This document shows, in pieces, positions 33,643 through 45,380 of a DNA stretch of 64,000 nt. The position numbers and the translations under genes were made by a program. The DNA is from Streptomyces sp. CB02056 (GTDB lineage Bacteria > Actinomycetota > Actinomycetes > Streptomycetales > Streptomycetaceae): assembly GCF_001905545.1 (NCBI RefSeq), contig NZ_LIPD01000001.1, positions 1 through 64,000 of the forward strand, given 5' to 3'. Below the pieces are notes generated by a model that saw only the letters and a list, made by a program, of their open reading frames with translations, did no database searches and was not told the DNA's origin. Within the stretch, counting starts at the first letter, position 1. Each line of letters begins with the position of its first letter.

Positions 33643-33662
33643 TTATCTCGACATCGAGATAA
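33643..33662. promoter_or_regulatory. aconitase operator dyad 1
   Basis: TTATCTCGA-CA-TCGAGATAA is a perfect 9-bp dyad about 145 bp before acnA. Its form and position suggest a MarR-family site; TamR, the citrate/aconitate-responsive MarR regulator of Streptomyces that controls aconitase, is the best candidate by knowledge of the family. Confidence 0.6.
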
Positions 33663-33677
33663 CTGCCGCCTAGGATA

Positions 33678-33695
33678 TATCTCGACATCAAGATA
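33678..33695. promoter_or_regulatory. aconitase operator dyad 2
   Basis: TATCTCGA-CA-TCAAGATA repeats dyad 1 with a single changed base in the shared 18 bp. The centres are 34 bp apart. Two copies strengthen the case for a genuine operator. Confidence 0.6.
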
Positions 33696-33736
33696 CTTGC
33701 CGAGAGGCGCTCGCCGGCGATGCGGGCAAGGCAAGC

Positions 33737-33755
33737 CTAAGTAAGGCTGACCTTA
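33737..33755. promoter_or_regulatory. candidate iron box (DmdR1/IdeR-type) before acnA
   Basis: CTAAGTAAGGCTGACCTTA matches the 19-bp iron-box consensus TTAGGTTAGGCTAACCTAA at 14 positions, counted by eye. It lies 50 bp before the aconitase start. Iron-dependent control would suit a 4Fe-4S enzyme. Confidence 0.5.
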
Positions 33756-33805
33756 CCACCGCGTGACGGCCGGATACCGCACGAAGCACCCAGAAGGAGT
33801 CAGTC

Positions 33806-36451
<2,646 letters not shown>

Positions 36452-36463
36452 GCATGAGCCTCT

Positions 36464-36506
36464 GAGGGGGCCGGACCGCATCCCGCGGTCCGGCCTCCTC
36501 TTTTTT
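36464..36506 (+). terminator. intrinsic terminator of acnA
   Basis: GAGGGGGCCGGACCGC (36464-36479) pairs with GCGGTCCGGCCTCCTC (36485-36500) and is followed by six T residues (36501-36506), a textbook Rho-independent terminator. Confidence 0.9.
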
Positions 36507-36599
36507 GCGACGGCTTCTCGCACCAGCTTTTTGCATACTGCGCCGGTTGCGGTCGCCCCCTTGTGCGGTGAACGGCGGATGGACTAAACCTCTGTGCCA

Positions 36600-36615
36600 T
36601 CTGGTCCAGACCATT
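36600..36615. promoter_or_regulatory. DasR-responsive element (dre)-like site before the chitinase
   Basis: TCTGGTCCAGACCATT agrees with the dre consensus ACTGGTCTAGACCACT at 13 of 16 positions and retains the dyad TGGTC-CA-GACCA. It is 28 bp before the start codon, a location suited to repression by DasR, the GntR-family N-acetylglucosamine regulator. Confidence 0.7.
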
Positions 36616-36643
36616 TGACGCCGCTTCAGAGAACAGGTCCGGT

Positions 36644-37951
<1,308 letters not shown>

Positions 37952-37971
37952 CCGCTCCCCCTCCCCGTGCC

Positions 37972-38007
37972 CAGGGCCCGCCGCGGACGCCCCCGCGGCG
38001 GGCCCTG
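37972..38007. terminator. bidirectional terminator, chitinase / LuxR gene
   Basis: CAGGGCCCGCCGCGG (37972-37986) pairs perfectly with CCGCGGCGGGCCCTG (37993-38007) across 6 nt. It abuts the stop of the convergent LuxR-type gene and insulates the biosynthetic cluster on its left. Confidence 0.8.
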
Positions 38008-39054
38008 CTACGCCGTGGGACCGGTCGGCCCGGCCGGCTGCTCGTGCGGGCCCCGGGGCTGCCGGGCGGGCGGCGGGGAGCCGTCCAGGATGCCGCTCTG
38101 CGCCGTCAGGTAGGCGAGCTGGGCCCGGCTGTTGCTGCCGAGGATCTCCGACACCCGCTTGAGGTGGCTCGCCACGGTCCGCGAGCTGATGCCGAGCCGG
38201 CTGGCGATCGCGGCGTCCGTGTAGCCGTCCACCATGAGCTGGAGCACCCGCAGCCGGGTCTCGTCGGTGAGCAGCGGCGGGCGCTGCTGGTCGCTCTCGT
38301 AGACGACCGGCGCGGCCCGCTCCCAGGCGTGCTCGAAGACCGAGGCCAGGAAGTGCACCACGCCGGGGTCGGTGACCTTGAGCGCGTGGTTGTGGTGTTC
38401 GAGCTCCTTGTCGGGGATGAACGCCACCGAGCGGTCGCAGATGATGAGCCGGTCGAAGACCTCGTCGACGGTCCGCACCTCGATGCCGGCCTCTGTGACG
38501 GCCTTGATGTAGTCCAGCGTCGGGTAGTGCGCCCGGACGGAGTGCTGGTAGAGCGTGCGCTGGCGGACGCCCCGCTTCTGCGCGTCCAGGGCCAGGACCA
38601 GCGATCTGGCGAGGACGTCGGTCGGCCGGCTGCCGCCCGGGTGCGCGGTGAGCAGCTCCCGCTCGGTCGCCTGGGTCGTCTCGGCCACCGCGGCGGCGAT
38701 GACCGCCGCGCCGCTGAGCCGCTGGACGTTGTCCCGGCCCTCCCGGCGCAGCGTCCGGTAGACGCTCTCGACCTGGGACATGGCGGTCCGGATCGCGGCC
38801 ACCTGCTGCTGCTGTTCGAGGATCTGCTGCTCCATCGGGTGCAGCAGCGCCGTGGTCGCGACCTCGGGCGGGACCGGCACCAGGACCGAGGGGTCGCCCA
38901 GCGCCGCCGTCAGCAGCCCCAGCTCGGTCAGGCAGGCGGGCGGCTCCGCCGTCGGGGCCCTCCCCAACAGGACGGCCTTGCGGTAGAACGTGATCCCCTC
39001 GTCACAGGGCCCGGGGTGGGCCTCCGGGCCACTGACGTCCGATATGTCGCACAT
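38008..39054 (-). CDS. LuxR-type HTH transcriptional regulator, cluster-linked
   Basis: A 348-aa regulator. The C-terminal LuxR HTH (about residues 255-315) reads PPLLTDETRLRVLQLMVDGY, then TDAAIASRLGISSRTVASHL. The middle (about 90-235) resembles the TrmB-like sensor region of Streptomyces LuxR-type proteins (helical EQQILEQQQQVAAIRTAM, then RTLYQHSVR and FDRLIICDRSVAFIP). There is no receiver domain. The start at ATG 39054 (MCDISDVSG) has AAGGGGGTGG upstream. It is divergent from the small peptide and the carrier-protein operon, making it the likely pathway regulator. Confidence 0.82.
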   Translation of the reverse strand: MCDISDVSGPEAHPGPCDEGITFYRKAVLLGRAPTAEPPACLTELGLLTAALGDPSVLVPVPPEVATTALLHPMEQQILEQQQQVAAIRTAMSQVESVYRTLRREGRDNVQRLSGAAVIAAAVAETTQATERELLTAHPGGSRPTDVLARSLVLALDAQKRGVRQRTLYQHSVRAHYPTLDYIKAVTEAGIEVRTVDEVFDRLIICDRSVAFIPDKELEHHNHALKVTDPGVVHFLASVFEHAWERAAPVVYESDQQRPPLLTDETRLRVLQLMVDGYTDAAIASRLGISSRTVASHLKRVSEILGSNSRAQLAYLTAQSGILDGSPPPARQPRGPHEQPAGPTGPTA

Positions 39055-39192
39055 GTGCCACCCCCTTCGGAATCTTGCAGTGCACGATCCTGAGCCATCG
39101 GATCTCTTCTGGCAAGGACCCATTCCCAGGCATTCTCTCTGTGTGCGGGGAAACCCCCCAGCACGAACGGATAGGTCTATCTAGGGGTGGAA

Positions 39193-39351
39193 ATGAAGAT
39201 CATGCGGTTCCCGGGTCGAATCCTCGCGTCCTTCGTTATGGCCGCCGTCGCGGTGATCGTCGTTTCCGCCGCGCCGGACGCCCCCAGCAGCGCCCCCACC
39301 GCTGCCGCCAGCGACGTGGCGCTCCTGCCGGGCGACCCCGGCTGGGCCTGA
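39193..39351 (+). CDS. 52-aa signal-bearing small peptide at the cluster head
   Basis: MKIMRFPGRI then a hydrophobic stretch LASFVMAAVAVIVVSAA (about residues 11-27) gives a classic basic-plus-hydrophobic signal sequence. A short exported segment follows (PDAPSSAPTAAASD, ending ALLPGDPGWA). AGGGGTGG sits at good spacing before ATG. It lies between the LuxR gene and lysW. I do not recognise a family. A secreted signalling peptide sensed by the divergent regulator, or a small lipoprotein-like factor, are possibilities; there is no cysteine for lipidation. Confidence 0.55.
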   Translation: MKIMRFPGRILASFVMAAVAVIVVSAAPDAPSSAPTAAASDVALLPGDPGWA

Positions 39352-39467
39352 TCGGCCGGGTGGGAATCCGCCACCCCTGGACAGTAGCGCCGATCCGCCG
39401 ACCTGCGGGAGTGCTGCGAATCACGTTTCGCGGATATCGGCGCGCCGACATTCAGAAGGAGAGAGAA

Positions 39468-39656
39468 ATGACCGCTGCGATTGCCGTACCGAAATGCCTG
39501 GTGTGCGACACCGACTTCGAGGTCGACGAGGCCTGGGAGCGGGGCGAGGTGACCGAGTGCGCGGCCTGCGGCCAGGAGCACGAGGTCGTCGAGAAGTCCG
39601 AGGCCGGCGTCCGCCTCGACCTGGCCCCCGAGGTGGAAGAGGACTGGGGCGAGTGA
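39468..39656 (+). CDS. lysW: LysW-type amino-group carrier protein
   Basis: A 62-aa carrier that protects the alpha-amino group of a substrate by an isopeptide bond to its C-terminal Glu. Two CxxC pairs (Cys10/Cys13 and Cys31/Cys34) bind one zinc. The acidic body ends exactly in the diagnostic EDWGE. AGAAGGAGAGAG precedes the ATG. In Thermus this protein serves lysine synthesis; in Streptomyces, copies inside clusters with transketolase genes serve secondary metabolism. It is co-translated with lysX (GTGA overlap). Confidence 0.93.
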   Translation: MTAAIAVPKCLVCDTDFEVDEAWERGEVTECAACGQEHEVVEKSEAGVRLDLAPEVEEDWGE

Positions 39657-40522
39657 CCTCCTCCGGCCGCGTCCTGCTGTCGGCCACCATGCTGCGCCCC
39701 GAGGAGAAACTCCTCCTCGGGGCGTTGCGCGGGGAGGGTCTGACGGCGACTCCACTGCTCATGGAGGATCTGGCCGACGTGGTGGCGGGTCGTACCGACC
39801 CGCCGGCCCTGGCCCTGATCCGCAACCTCTCGCACCGGGACGCGATCAGCGTCTCGTGCCGCCTGGAACACGCCGGGATCACCACCCTCAACCGGGCGTC
39901 GACCATCGAGACCTGCAACGACAAGGGCCTGCAGGCCCTGCTCTTCGCCCGGCACGGCATCCCCCACCCGCACACCCGGCACGCCTTCAGCTACGACCAG
40001 GTGCGCGCGATCGTCGCCGAGCTGGGCATGCCGGCGGTGGTCAAGCCGGTCAGCGGCTCCTGGGGGCGCGGTGTCACCAAGCTCGCGGACGCCGCGTGCC
40101 TGGAGGCCTGGGCCGCCGGGCGCGAGTCCGTCGACGCCGCGGGGAAGCTCTTCCCCGTCATCGTGCAGGAGTACATCGACAAGCCCGGCCACGACCTGCG
40201 CGTGGTCGTCGTCGGGACCACCCCGGTCGTGGCGATCCAACGGGTCTCGGACGACTGGCGCACCAACACCCACCTCGGCGCCGAGGTGCGGCGCGTCGAC
40301 ATCACCCCGGAGATGGAGAAGCTCTGCGTCCAGATCGTCGACGTGCTCGGCCCCGGCTTCTACGGGGTCGACCTGGTGGAGGACCGGACCACCGGTGACC
40401 TGCTCGTCCTGGAAGTGAACGCCAACCCCGAATTCGCCCGCTCCTCCGCCCTGCACGGAGTGAACGTCGCCGGCCACCTCGCCTCCTACGTGGCGGGGCA
40501 GCTGACGGCCGCGGCCGTGTGA
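39653..40522 (+). CDS. lysX: LysX-type ATP-grasp ligase loading the carrier protein
   Basis: A 289-aa RimK/LysX-family ATP-grasp enzyme. It should link the carrier's C-terminal carboxylate to the alpha-amino group of glutamate (or a close analogue). Motifs are CNDKGLQALLFARHGIPHPH (about residues 88-107), the phosphate loop VVKPVSGSWGRGVTKL (about 127-142) and the metal-binding end DLLVLEVNANPEFA (about 252-265). GTG 39653 overlaps the lysW stop. Thermus LysX prefers aminoadipate; substrate specificity here cannot be read confidently. Confidence 0.9.
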   Translation: MTSSGRVLLSATMLRPEEKLLLGALRGEGLTATPLLMEDLADVVAGRTDPPALALIRNLSHRDAISVSCRLEHAGITTLNRASTIETCNDKGLQALLFARHGIPHPHTRHAFSYDQVRAIVAELGMPAVVKPVSGSWGRGVTKLADAACLEAWAAGRESVDAAGKLFPVIVQEYIDKPGHDLRVVVVGTTPVVAIQRVSDDWRTNTHLGAEVRRVDITPEMEKLCVQIVDVLGPGFYGVDLVEDRTTGDLLVLEVNANPEFARSSALHGVNVAGHLASYVAGQLTAAAV

Positions 40523-40536
40523 CCCGGAGAGGAACC

Positions 40537-41166
40537 ATGGAACTGTTCGACACCGCGACGGTGCTCGCCCGCGTGCTCACCTCGGGCGTGGTCATGAGCA
40601 TCGAGAAGAGCGACCGTGAACTGCCCGCCCTGGAGCGGCTGCTGACCAAGCGGACCGGCCGGGCCAAGGCCGTCCTGCTGAACAGCCGGACCGGGGCCCT
40701 GCACGCGGCCCTGGCCGGCCAGGGCATCGGCCACGGCGACACCGTCGCCCTGGCCGGGCCGGACGAGGCCACCACGGCCTTCCTGGCCTGGCTCGGCGTC
40801 ACCGTCGAGGGGCAGGCCCCGGCCGCCTTCGACCTGGTCTCGCTGACCCCCGAGAACGCCGGCCGGCTGGACGAGCTGACCGCCGAAGCCACCGCCCCCG
40901 CGCTGGTGGTGGACCTGAGCGGGCTCGGCTTCGGCCCGGCCGCCGCCGTGCTCACCGACGACGAGCGGCTCTGGGCCCGGGCCGAGCGGCTGAAGATCTT
41001 CGGCGCCTACGACCTGCGCACCATGTGGACCCAGCAGGAGGCCGACGAGGACCTGGTGCCGGGGGTGCAGTTCAACTACCGGCTGAGCCCCCTGGTGGCC
41101 GGTTGCGTACGGATGGCCCTGACCCACGCGGCTCGCCCCGCCGCCGCAAGCTCCGGAGCACGCTGA
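40537..41166 (+). CDS. truncated, PLP-lysine-lacking DegT-like protein
   Basis: A 209-aa protein that looks like a shrunken DegT/DnrJ aminotransferase large domain. VLLNSRTGALHAALAGQGIG, then GDTVALAGPDEATTAFLAWL, parallels the PTASGTSSLHMAL and PGDEVIVPAFTF segments of the next gene. LTDDERLWARAERLKIFGAY and VQFNYRLSPLVAG resemble later DegT segments. The section holding the PLP Asp and Schiff-base Lys is missing, as is the C-terminal domain. GGAGAGGA precedes ATG 40537. A catalytically dead partner of the adjacent aminotransferase is the simplest idea; a decaying duplicate is the alternative. Confidence 0.65.
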   Translation: MELFDTATVLARVLTSGVVMSIEKSDRELPALERLLTKRTGRAKAVLLNSRTGALHAALAGQGIGHGDTVALAGPDEATTAFLAWLGVTVEGQAPAAFDLVSLTPENAGRLDELTAEATAPALVVDLSGLGFGPAAAVLTDDERLWARAERLKIFGAYDLRTMWTQQEADEDLVPGVQFNYRLSPLVAGCVRMALTHAARPAAASSGAR

Positions 41167-42485
41167 TGATCACCGACTTCCCGAACTCGCCCCTGCCCCT
41201 GCCCACCGAAGCCGACCTCGCCGACGAGCTCGCCGCCCTCGGCGGCGGCGCGATGATCCCCAAGGCCCAGCGCCGCACGCTCTTCCCGATCATCACCAAG
41301 GAAGACGTCTTCAACCTGATGCTCGCCCAGCGGCAGTCGCCCGACAAGGTCGTGGCCGACTTCGCCGAGGCGTACCGCGCCTACGTCGGCGCCGAGTACG
41401 CCCTGCCCACCGCCAGCGGCACCTCCAGCCTGCACATGGCCCTGGTCGGCGCCGGCGTGCAGCCCGGTGACGAGGTGATCGTCCCGGCGTTCACCTTCAT
41501 CGCCACCGCGCAGGCCGTGGTCGCCGCCCACGCGATCCCGGTGTTCGTCGACATCGACCCGGACACCTACTGCATGGACCCGCGGGCCGCGGCCGCCGCG
41601 ATCACCCCCCGGACCAGGGCGCTCATGCCGGTGCACGTCCACGGCCTGCCCGCCGACGTGCCGGCCCTGCGCGCCCTGGCCGACCAGCACGGCATCGCCC
41701 TCGTCGAGGACGCCTCGCACGCCCACTCCGCGAAGATCGGCGACCGGGTGGCCGGCTCCTTCGGCGACGCCGCCGGCCAGAGCCTGATGGCCGACAAGAA
41801 CTTCCCGCTCGGCGGCGAGGGCGGCATCGCCTTCTACGCCACCGAGGAGGCGTACGGCCGGGCGGTCGCCTACCTGGAGCGCCACGCCATCGACTACGGG
41901 ATGTCCTGGGTGGCCGCCGCCTTCGGCACCAGCCAGCTGGCCCGGCTGCCGTACTACGACGAGATCCGGGCCCGCAACGCCGCCCTGCTCGGCGAGGCCC
42001 TGGCGGGGACCGGCCTGTTCACGCCGCCGCACGTCCCGGACGGGCACGTGCACGCGTACAACATGTACCGGACCACCCTGCACCCGGAGGCCGTCGGCCT
42101 GGAGGACCTGCCGGTGCACGCCGTCAAGGAGGCGGTGCACGAGCTGCTGGTCGCCGAGGGCGTGCCGGCCCGCGAGTGGCAGAACACCCCGATCCCGTGC
42201 CACCTGCCGTTCCGGCACCGCGACGGCTTCGGCAACGGCTACCCGTTCTCGCTCAACCCGGACGCCGTGCGCGACCACCGGCCGGAGGACTTCCCGGTCA
42301 CCCTGGGCATGCTCGACAGCACCCTGGTGCTCTGCCGCGAGCTGCGCTCCCCGGTCGAGTACGAGCGGATCCTGCGCTACGCGGACGCCTTCCGGAAGGT
42401 CGCCCGGCGCCCGGACGCCATCCGCAAGCTCGTCGAGAGCGGCGACCACCGCCGTCCGTGGGAGAAGGCGGCCCGCCTTGGCTGA
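41166..42485 (+). CDS. DegT/DnrJ/EryC1-type PLP aminotransferase
   Basis: A 439-aa fold-type-I aminotransferase of the sugar-aminotransferase class. PTASGTSSLHMALVGAGV binds the cofactor phosphate, IALVEDASHAHSAKIG carries the pyridine-binding Asp182, and the Schiff-base Lys is probably Lys211 in LMADKNFPLGGEGG. The C-terminal region is NTPIPCHLPFRHRDGFGN. In the DADH pathway an enzyme of this kind aminates the keto group created by the transketolase, a sugar-like ketone, which explains recruitment of this family. The start overlaps the previous stop by 1 bp and the end overlaps the next gene by 8 bp. Confidence 0.88.
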   Translation: MITDFPNSPLPLPTEADLADELAALGGGAMIPKAQRRTLFPIITKEDVFNLMLAQRQSPDKVVADFAEAYRAYVGAEYALPTASGTSSLHMALVGAGVQPGDEVIVPAFTFIATAQAVVAAHAIPVFVDIDPDTYCMDPRAAAAAITPRTRALMPVHVHGLPADVPALRALADQHGIALVEDASHAHSAKIGDRVAGSFGDAAGQSLMADKNFPLGGEGGIAFYATEEAYGRAVAYLERHAIDYGMSWVAAAFGTSQLARLPYYDEIRARNAALLGEALAGTGLFTPPHVPDGHVHAYNMYRTTLHPEAVGLEDLPVHAVKEAVHELLVAEGVPAREWQNTPIPCHLPFRHRDGFGNGYPFSLNPDAVRDHRPEDFPVTLGMLDSTLVLCRELRSPVEYERILRYADAFRKVARRPDAIRKLVESGDHRRPWEKAARLG

Positions 42486-43530
42486 CCAGAAGATCCGCGT
42501 CGCCGTCATCGGCGCGAGCGGCTACACCGGTGGTGAGGTCATCCGGCTGCTGCTCGAACACCCCGGGGTGGAGCTCGCGTTCCTCTCCGCGGAGCGCAAC
42601 GCCGGTGCCACGGTCGGCAGCGTCCACCCGTGGCTGCGCAACCACCCCAGGGCCGGCTCGCTGACGCTCCGGCCGCTGGCGCAGCTCGCCGAGGCCGGCC
42701 CCGTCGACGTCGCCTTCGGCTGCCTGCCGACCGGCACCCTGCCGGAGCAGCTGCCGCTGATCGCCGACAACGCCAAGCGGGTGCTCAACCTGGGCGGCGA
42801 CTTCCGGCTCCGCGACGGCGACGACGTCCGGACCCACTACCCGAGGACGGCCGCGAACCCGCCGAGCGAGGATTTCGCCTACTACATACCGGAGTTGAGC
42901 CCCGAGGTCCCGCAGGAGCGGTTCATCAGCCTGCCCGGCTGCATGGCCGTCACCACCATCTACGCGCTCTACCCGATGTTCGCCGCCTCGCTCGCGACCG
43001 ACCGGGTCGTGGTCGACGCCAAGACCGGCTCCACCGGGAGCGGTCGCGGCGGCGGCGAGCCGCACGCCGAGCGCAGCGGCAACATCCGGGTGCACAAGCT
43101 GCACGGGCACCGGCACGCCCCGGAGGTCCAGCAGGCGATCGCCGACCTCACCGGCGCCGCCGTGGACCTGCGGTTCTCCACCCACAGCCTGGACGTGTCG
43201 CGCGGCATCATGGTCACCGCGTACACCGAACTGCGGGACGGCGTCACGGCGTTGGACGTCAAGCGGGCCTACGCCAAGGCGTACCTCGGCAAGCCCTTCG
43301 TCCGGGTCCGGCCGGCCCCCAAGGCGGCGCAGGACTTCCCGATGCTCAAGGCGGTCGTCGGCTCGAACGTCGCCGAGGTGGCGGTCGCGGTGCGCGGCGA
43401 CCAGTGCGTCGCGGTGGCGGCCCTGGACAACCTGATCAAGGGCGCGGCCGGCCAGGCGATCCAGGCGATGAACCTGATCTCCGGCCTGGACGAGACGACC
43501 GGACTGCCCACCACGGCGGTGTCGCCGTGA
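42478..43530 (+). CDS. LysY/ArgC-type carrier-bound acyl-phosphate reductase
   Basis: A 350-aa NADPH-dependent reductase homologous to N-acetyl-gamma-glutamyl-phosphate reductase. The Rossmann motif is VAVIGASGYTGGEVIRLL (residues 8-25); the catalytic Cys is C155 in SLPGCMAVTTIYAL; later conserved parts are TGSTGSGRGGGEPHAERSGN and KLHGHRHAPEV. In this setting it should reduce the carrier-bound glutamyl phosphate to the semialdehyde. TTG 42478 overlaps the aminotransferase by 8 bp. Automated annotation as arginine biosynthesis would be misleading given lysW in the operon. Confidence 0.9.
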   Translation: MADQKIRVAVIGASGYTGGEVIRLLLEHPGVELAFLSAERNAGATVGSVHPWLRNHPRAGSLTLRPLAQLAEAGPVDVAFGCLPTGTLPEQLPLIADNAKRVLNLGGDFRLRDGDDVRTHYPRTAANPPSEDFAYYIPELSPEVPQERFISLPGCMAVTTIYALYPMFAASLATDRVVVDAKTGSTGSGRGGGEPHAERSGNIRVHKLHGHRHAPEVQQAIADLTGAAVDLRFSTHSLDVSRGIMVTAYTELRDGVTALDVKRAYAKAYLGKPFVRVRPAPKAAQDFPMLKAVVGSNVAEVAVAVRGDQCVAVAALDNLIKGAAGQAIQAMNLISGLDETTGLPTTAVSP

Positions 43531-45380
43531 GCCGTCCGCTGTACGTGATCAAGGTCGGCAGCGCCACGCTCGACCACGGCACGATCCACAAGGAGCTGGC
43601 CGACCTGGTGGCCCGGGGCGCCCGGGTGCTCCTGGTCGCCGGCGGTGCCACCGGCATCGAGGCCCACTACCGCGCGATCGCCCGCCCGATGCCGCAGCTG
43701 CGGCTCGCCAACGGCGACGAGGTGCGCTACTGCCCGCCCGAGGAGATGACCCACCTGGTCGACGCCTACGAGCGGGTCACCCTGCCCGCCGTGGAGCGGG
43801 AGGCCCGGGCCCTCGGGCTCGGCGTCTTCACCGCCGTCGCGGCGCGCGGCGCCCTGGTGACCGGCCGGGCCAACCGCCCGCTCAAGGCGCTGTCCGCCGA
43901 GGGCCGGCCGATCGTGGTCCGCGACCACCGGGCCGGCGTGCCCGCCCAGGTGGACACCGCCCGGCTGAACGCCCTGCTCGACACGTACGACCTGGTCTGC
44001 CTGTCCGCGCCGGTCGCCGACCCGGACGGCGGCGCCCCGCTCAACGTGGACGCCGACGTGCTCGCGGCGGTCCTCGCCAACGCGCTGGACGCCGACCACC
44101 TGCGGCTGGTCACCGGCACCGCCGGACTGCTGACGGACAAGGACGACCCGCGCTCCACGCTGGCCGACGCCTACCCGGGCGACGGAGCGCGGTACGCCGC
44201 GGGGCGCATGCGGCAGAAGGTCCGCGCGGCCGAGATCGCCCTGGAGGGCAGCGCCGACGTGGCCATCACCGGGCCGCACACCATGTCCGAGCCGGCCAAC
44301 TGGACCAGGTTCTGGCGGGTGCGCGAGCCCTCCGCCGACCTGAGCCTGCTGACCCGGGTGGTCTCGGTGCCCTCGGTCTCCGGTGACGAGGCCGAACTCG
44401 CCACCCTGCTGGCCGAGTGGTGCCGCGAGCGCGGCATGGACGCCGCCGTCGACGAGGCGGGCAACCTCGTCGCCAGCCGCGGCATCGGGCCCCGCCGGCT
44501 GCTCCTCCTCGGCCACCTCGACACCGTGCCGCACCGCTGGCCGGCCGAGTGGCGCGAGGGCGAACTGTGGGGCCGCGGCAGCGTGGACGCCAAGGGCTGC
44601 CTGGCCAACTTCCTGGAGGTGCTCGCGCACGCGGACATCCCTGAGGACGGCCAGCTGTGCGTGGTCGGCGCGGTCGAGGAGGAGATCTCCTCCTCCAAGG
44701 GCGCGTTCCACGTCCGCGACCACTACCCGGCCGACGCGGTCGTCATCGGCGAGCCCAGCGGCTCGGAGAAGCTGACACTCGGCTACTTCGGGCTCTTCAA
44801 GCTCAAGGTGACCGCCTCGGTGTCCAGCGGCCACTCGGCCGGACAGGACGCGGTCTCCGCCCCCGACCTGCTGATCGAGGCGCTCGGCGGCATCCGGACG
44901 GCCGTGCTGGCCCACGCGACCGACGCGCTGAGCGCGGTCATCGAGATCAGCAGCCGGACCGGGCGCGAGCACCACCACGCCACCGGGATCCTCAACTTCC
45001 GGGTGCCGCCCACGGCCGACCTCGACGCGCTGCGCTCAGCGGCGCTCGACCAGGTCCGGCCCGGGGTGGAGATCGAGGTGCTGCGGGCCACCCCCGGGTA
45101 CGTCGGAGGCCGCTCCAGCTCCCTGGTCAAGGTCTTCAGCCGGGCCTTCGCGGACACCGGCGTCCGGCCCCGCTTCGTCGTGAAGAAGGGCACCTCGGAC
45201 ATGAACACCCTGGCCACCACCTGGCGGGACGTGCCGATGGTCGCGTACGGCCCCGGCGACTCCTCGCTGGACCACACCGACGAGGAGCGGATCGGCGCCA
45301 TGGAGTACCGCACCGCCCGCTCGCTGCTCGCGGACGCCGTCAACCGGTGGTTCGCCCTGCCCGAGGGGAGCCGTCGATGA
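43527..45380 (+). CDS. LysZ-LysK fusion: carrier-bound glutamate kinase + M20 release hydrolase
   Basis: A single 617-aa reading frame joining two enzymes usually separate. Residues 1 to about 267 are an amino-acid kinase (YVIKVGSATLDHGTIHKEL, VAGGATGIEAHYRAIARP, LNVDADVLAAVLANAL, RMRQKVRAAEIALEGSADVA) that would phosphorylate the carrier-bound side-chain carboxylate. From about 270 an M20 metallohydrolase follows, with probable zinc ligands His330 (GHLDTVPH), Asp354 (SVDAKG), Glu384-386 (AVEEEIS) and His583 (SLDHTDEE), matching LysK, which frees the product from LysW. An in-frame ATG at 44283 could start LysK alone but lacks a good ribosome-binding site. Confidence 0.88.
   Translation: MSRPLYVIKVGSATLDHGTIHKELADLVARGARVLLVAGGATGIEAHYRAIARPMPQLRLANGDEVRYCPPEEMTHLVDAYERVTLPAVEREARALGLGVFTAVAARGALVTGRANRPLKALSAEGRPIVVRDHRAGVPAQVDTARLNALLDTYDLVCLSAPVADPDGGAPLNVDADVLAAVLANALDADHLRLVTGTAGLLTDKDDPRSTLADAYPGDGARYAAGRMRQKVRAAEIALEGSADVAITGPHTMSEPANWTRFWRVREPSADLSLLTRVVSVPSVSGDEAELATLLAEWCRERGMDAAVDEAGNLVASRGIGPRRLLLLGHLDTVPHRWPAEWREGELWGRGSVDAKGCLANFLEVLAHADIPEDGQLCVVGAVEEEISSSKGAFHVRDHYPADAVVIGEPSGSEKLTLGYFGLFKLKVTASVSSGHSAGQDAVSAPDLLIEALGGIRTAVLAHATDALSAVIEISSRTGREHHHATGILNFRVPPTADLDALRSAALDQVRPGVEIEVLRATPGYVGGRSSSLVKVFSRAFADTGVRPRFVVKKGTSDMNTLATTWRDVPMVAYGPGDSSLDHTDEERIGAMEYRTARSLLADAVNRWFALPEGSRR

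Noticed and set aside
33467..33673. 68-codon plus-strand frame upstream of acnA with a fair ribosome-binding site
   Set aside because: Its last codons are the operator dyad TTATCTCGACATCGAGATAA and nothing resembles a domain; probably chance in GC-rich DNA.
42478..45380. Arginine biosynthesis operon (argC-argB-argE reading)
   Set aside because: The order and fusion, a lysW gene ending in EDWGE with lysX upstream, and transketolase genes downstream show a carrier-protein pathway; argJ, argD, argR, argG and argH are absent nearby.
39468..45380. Primary lysine biosynthesis by the Thermus AmCP route
   Set aside because: This organism already has dapD for the diaminopimelate pathway, and no homocitrate/aminoadipate genes are present, while transketolase, export and tailoring genes are.
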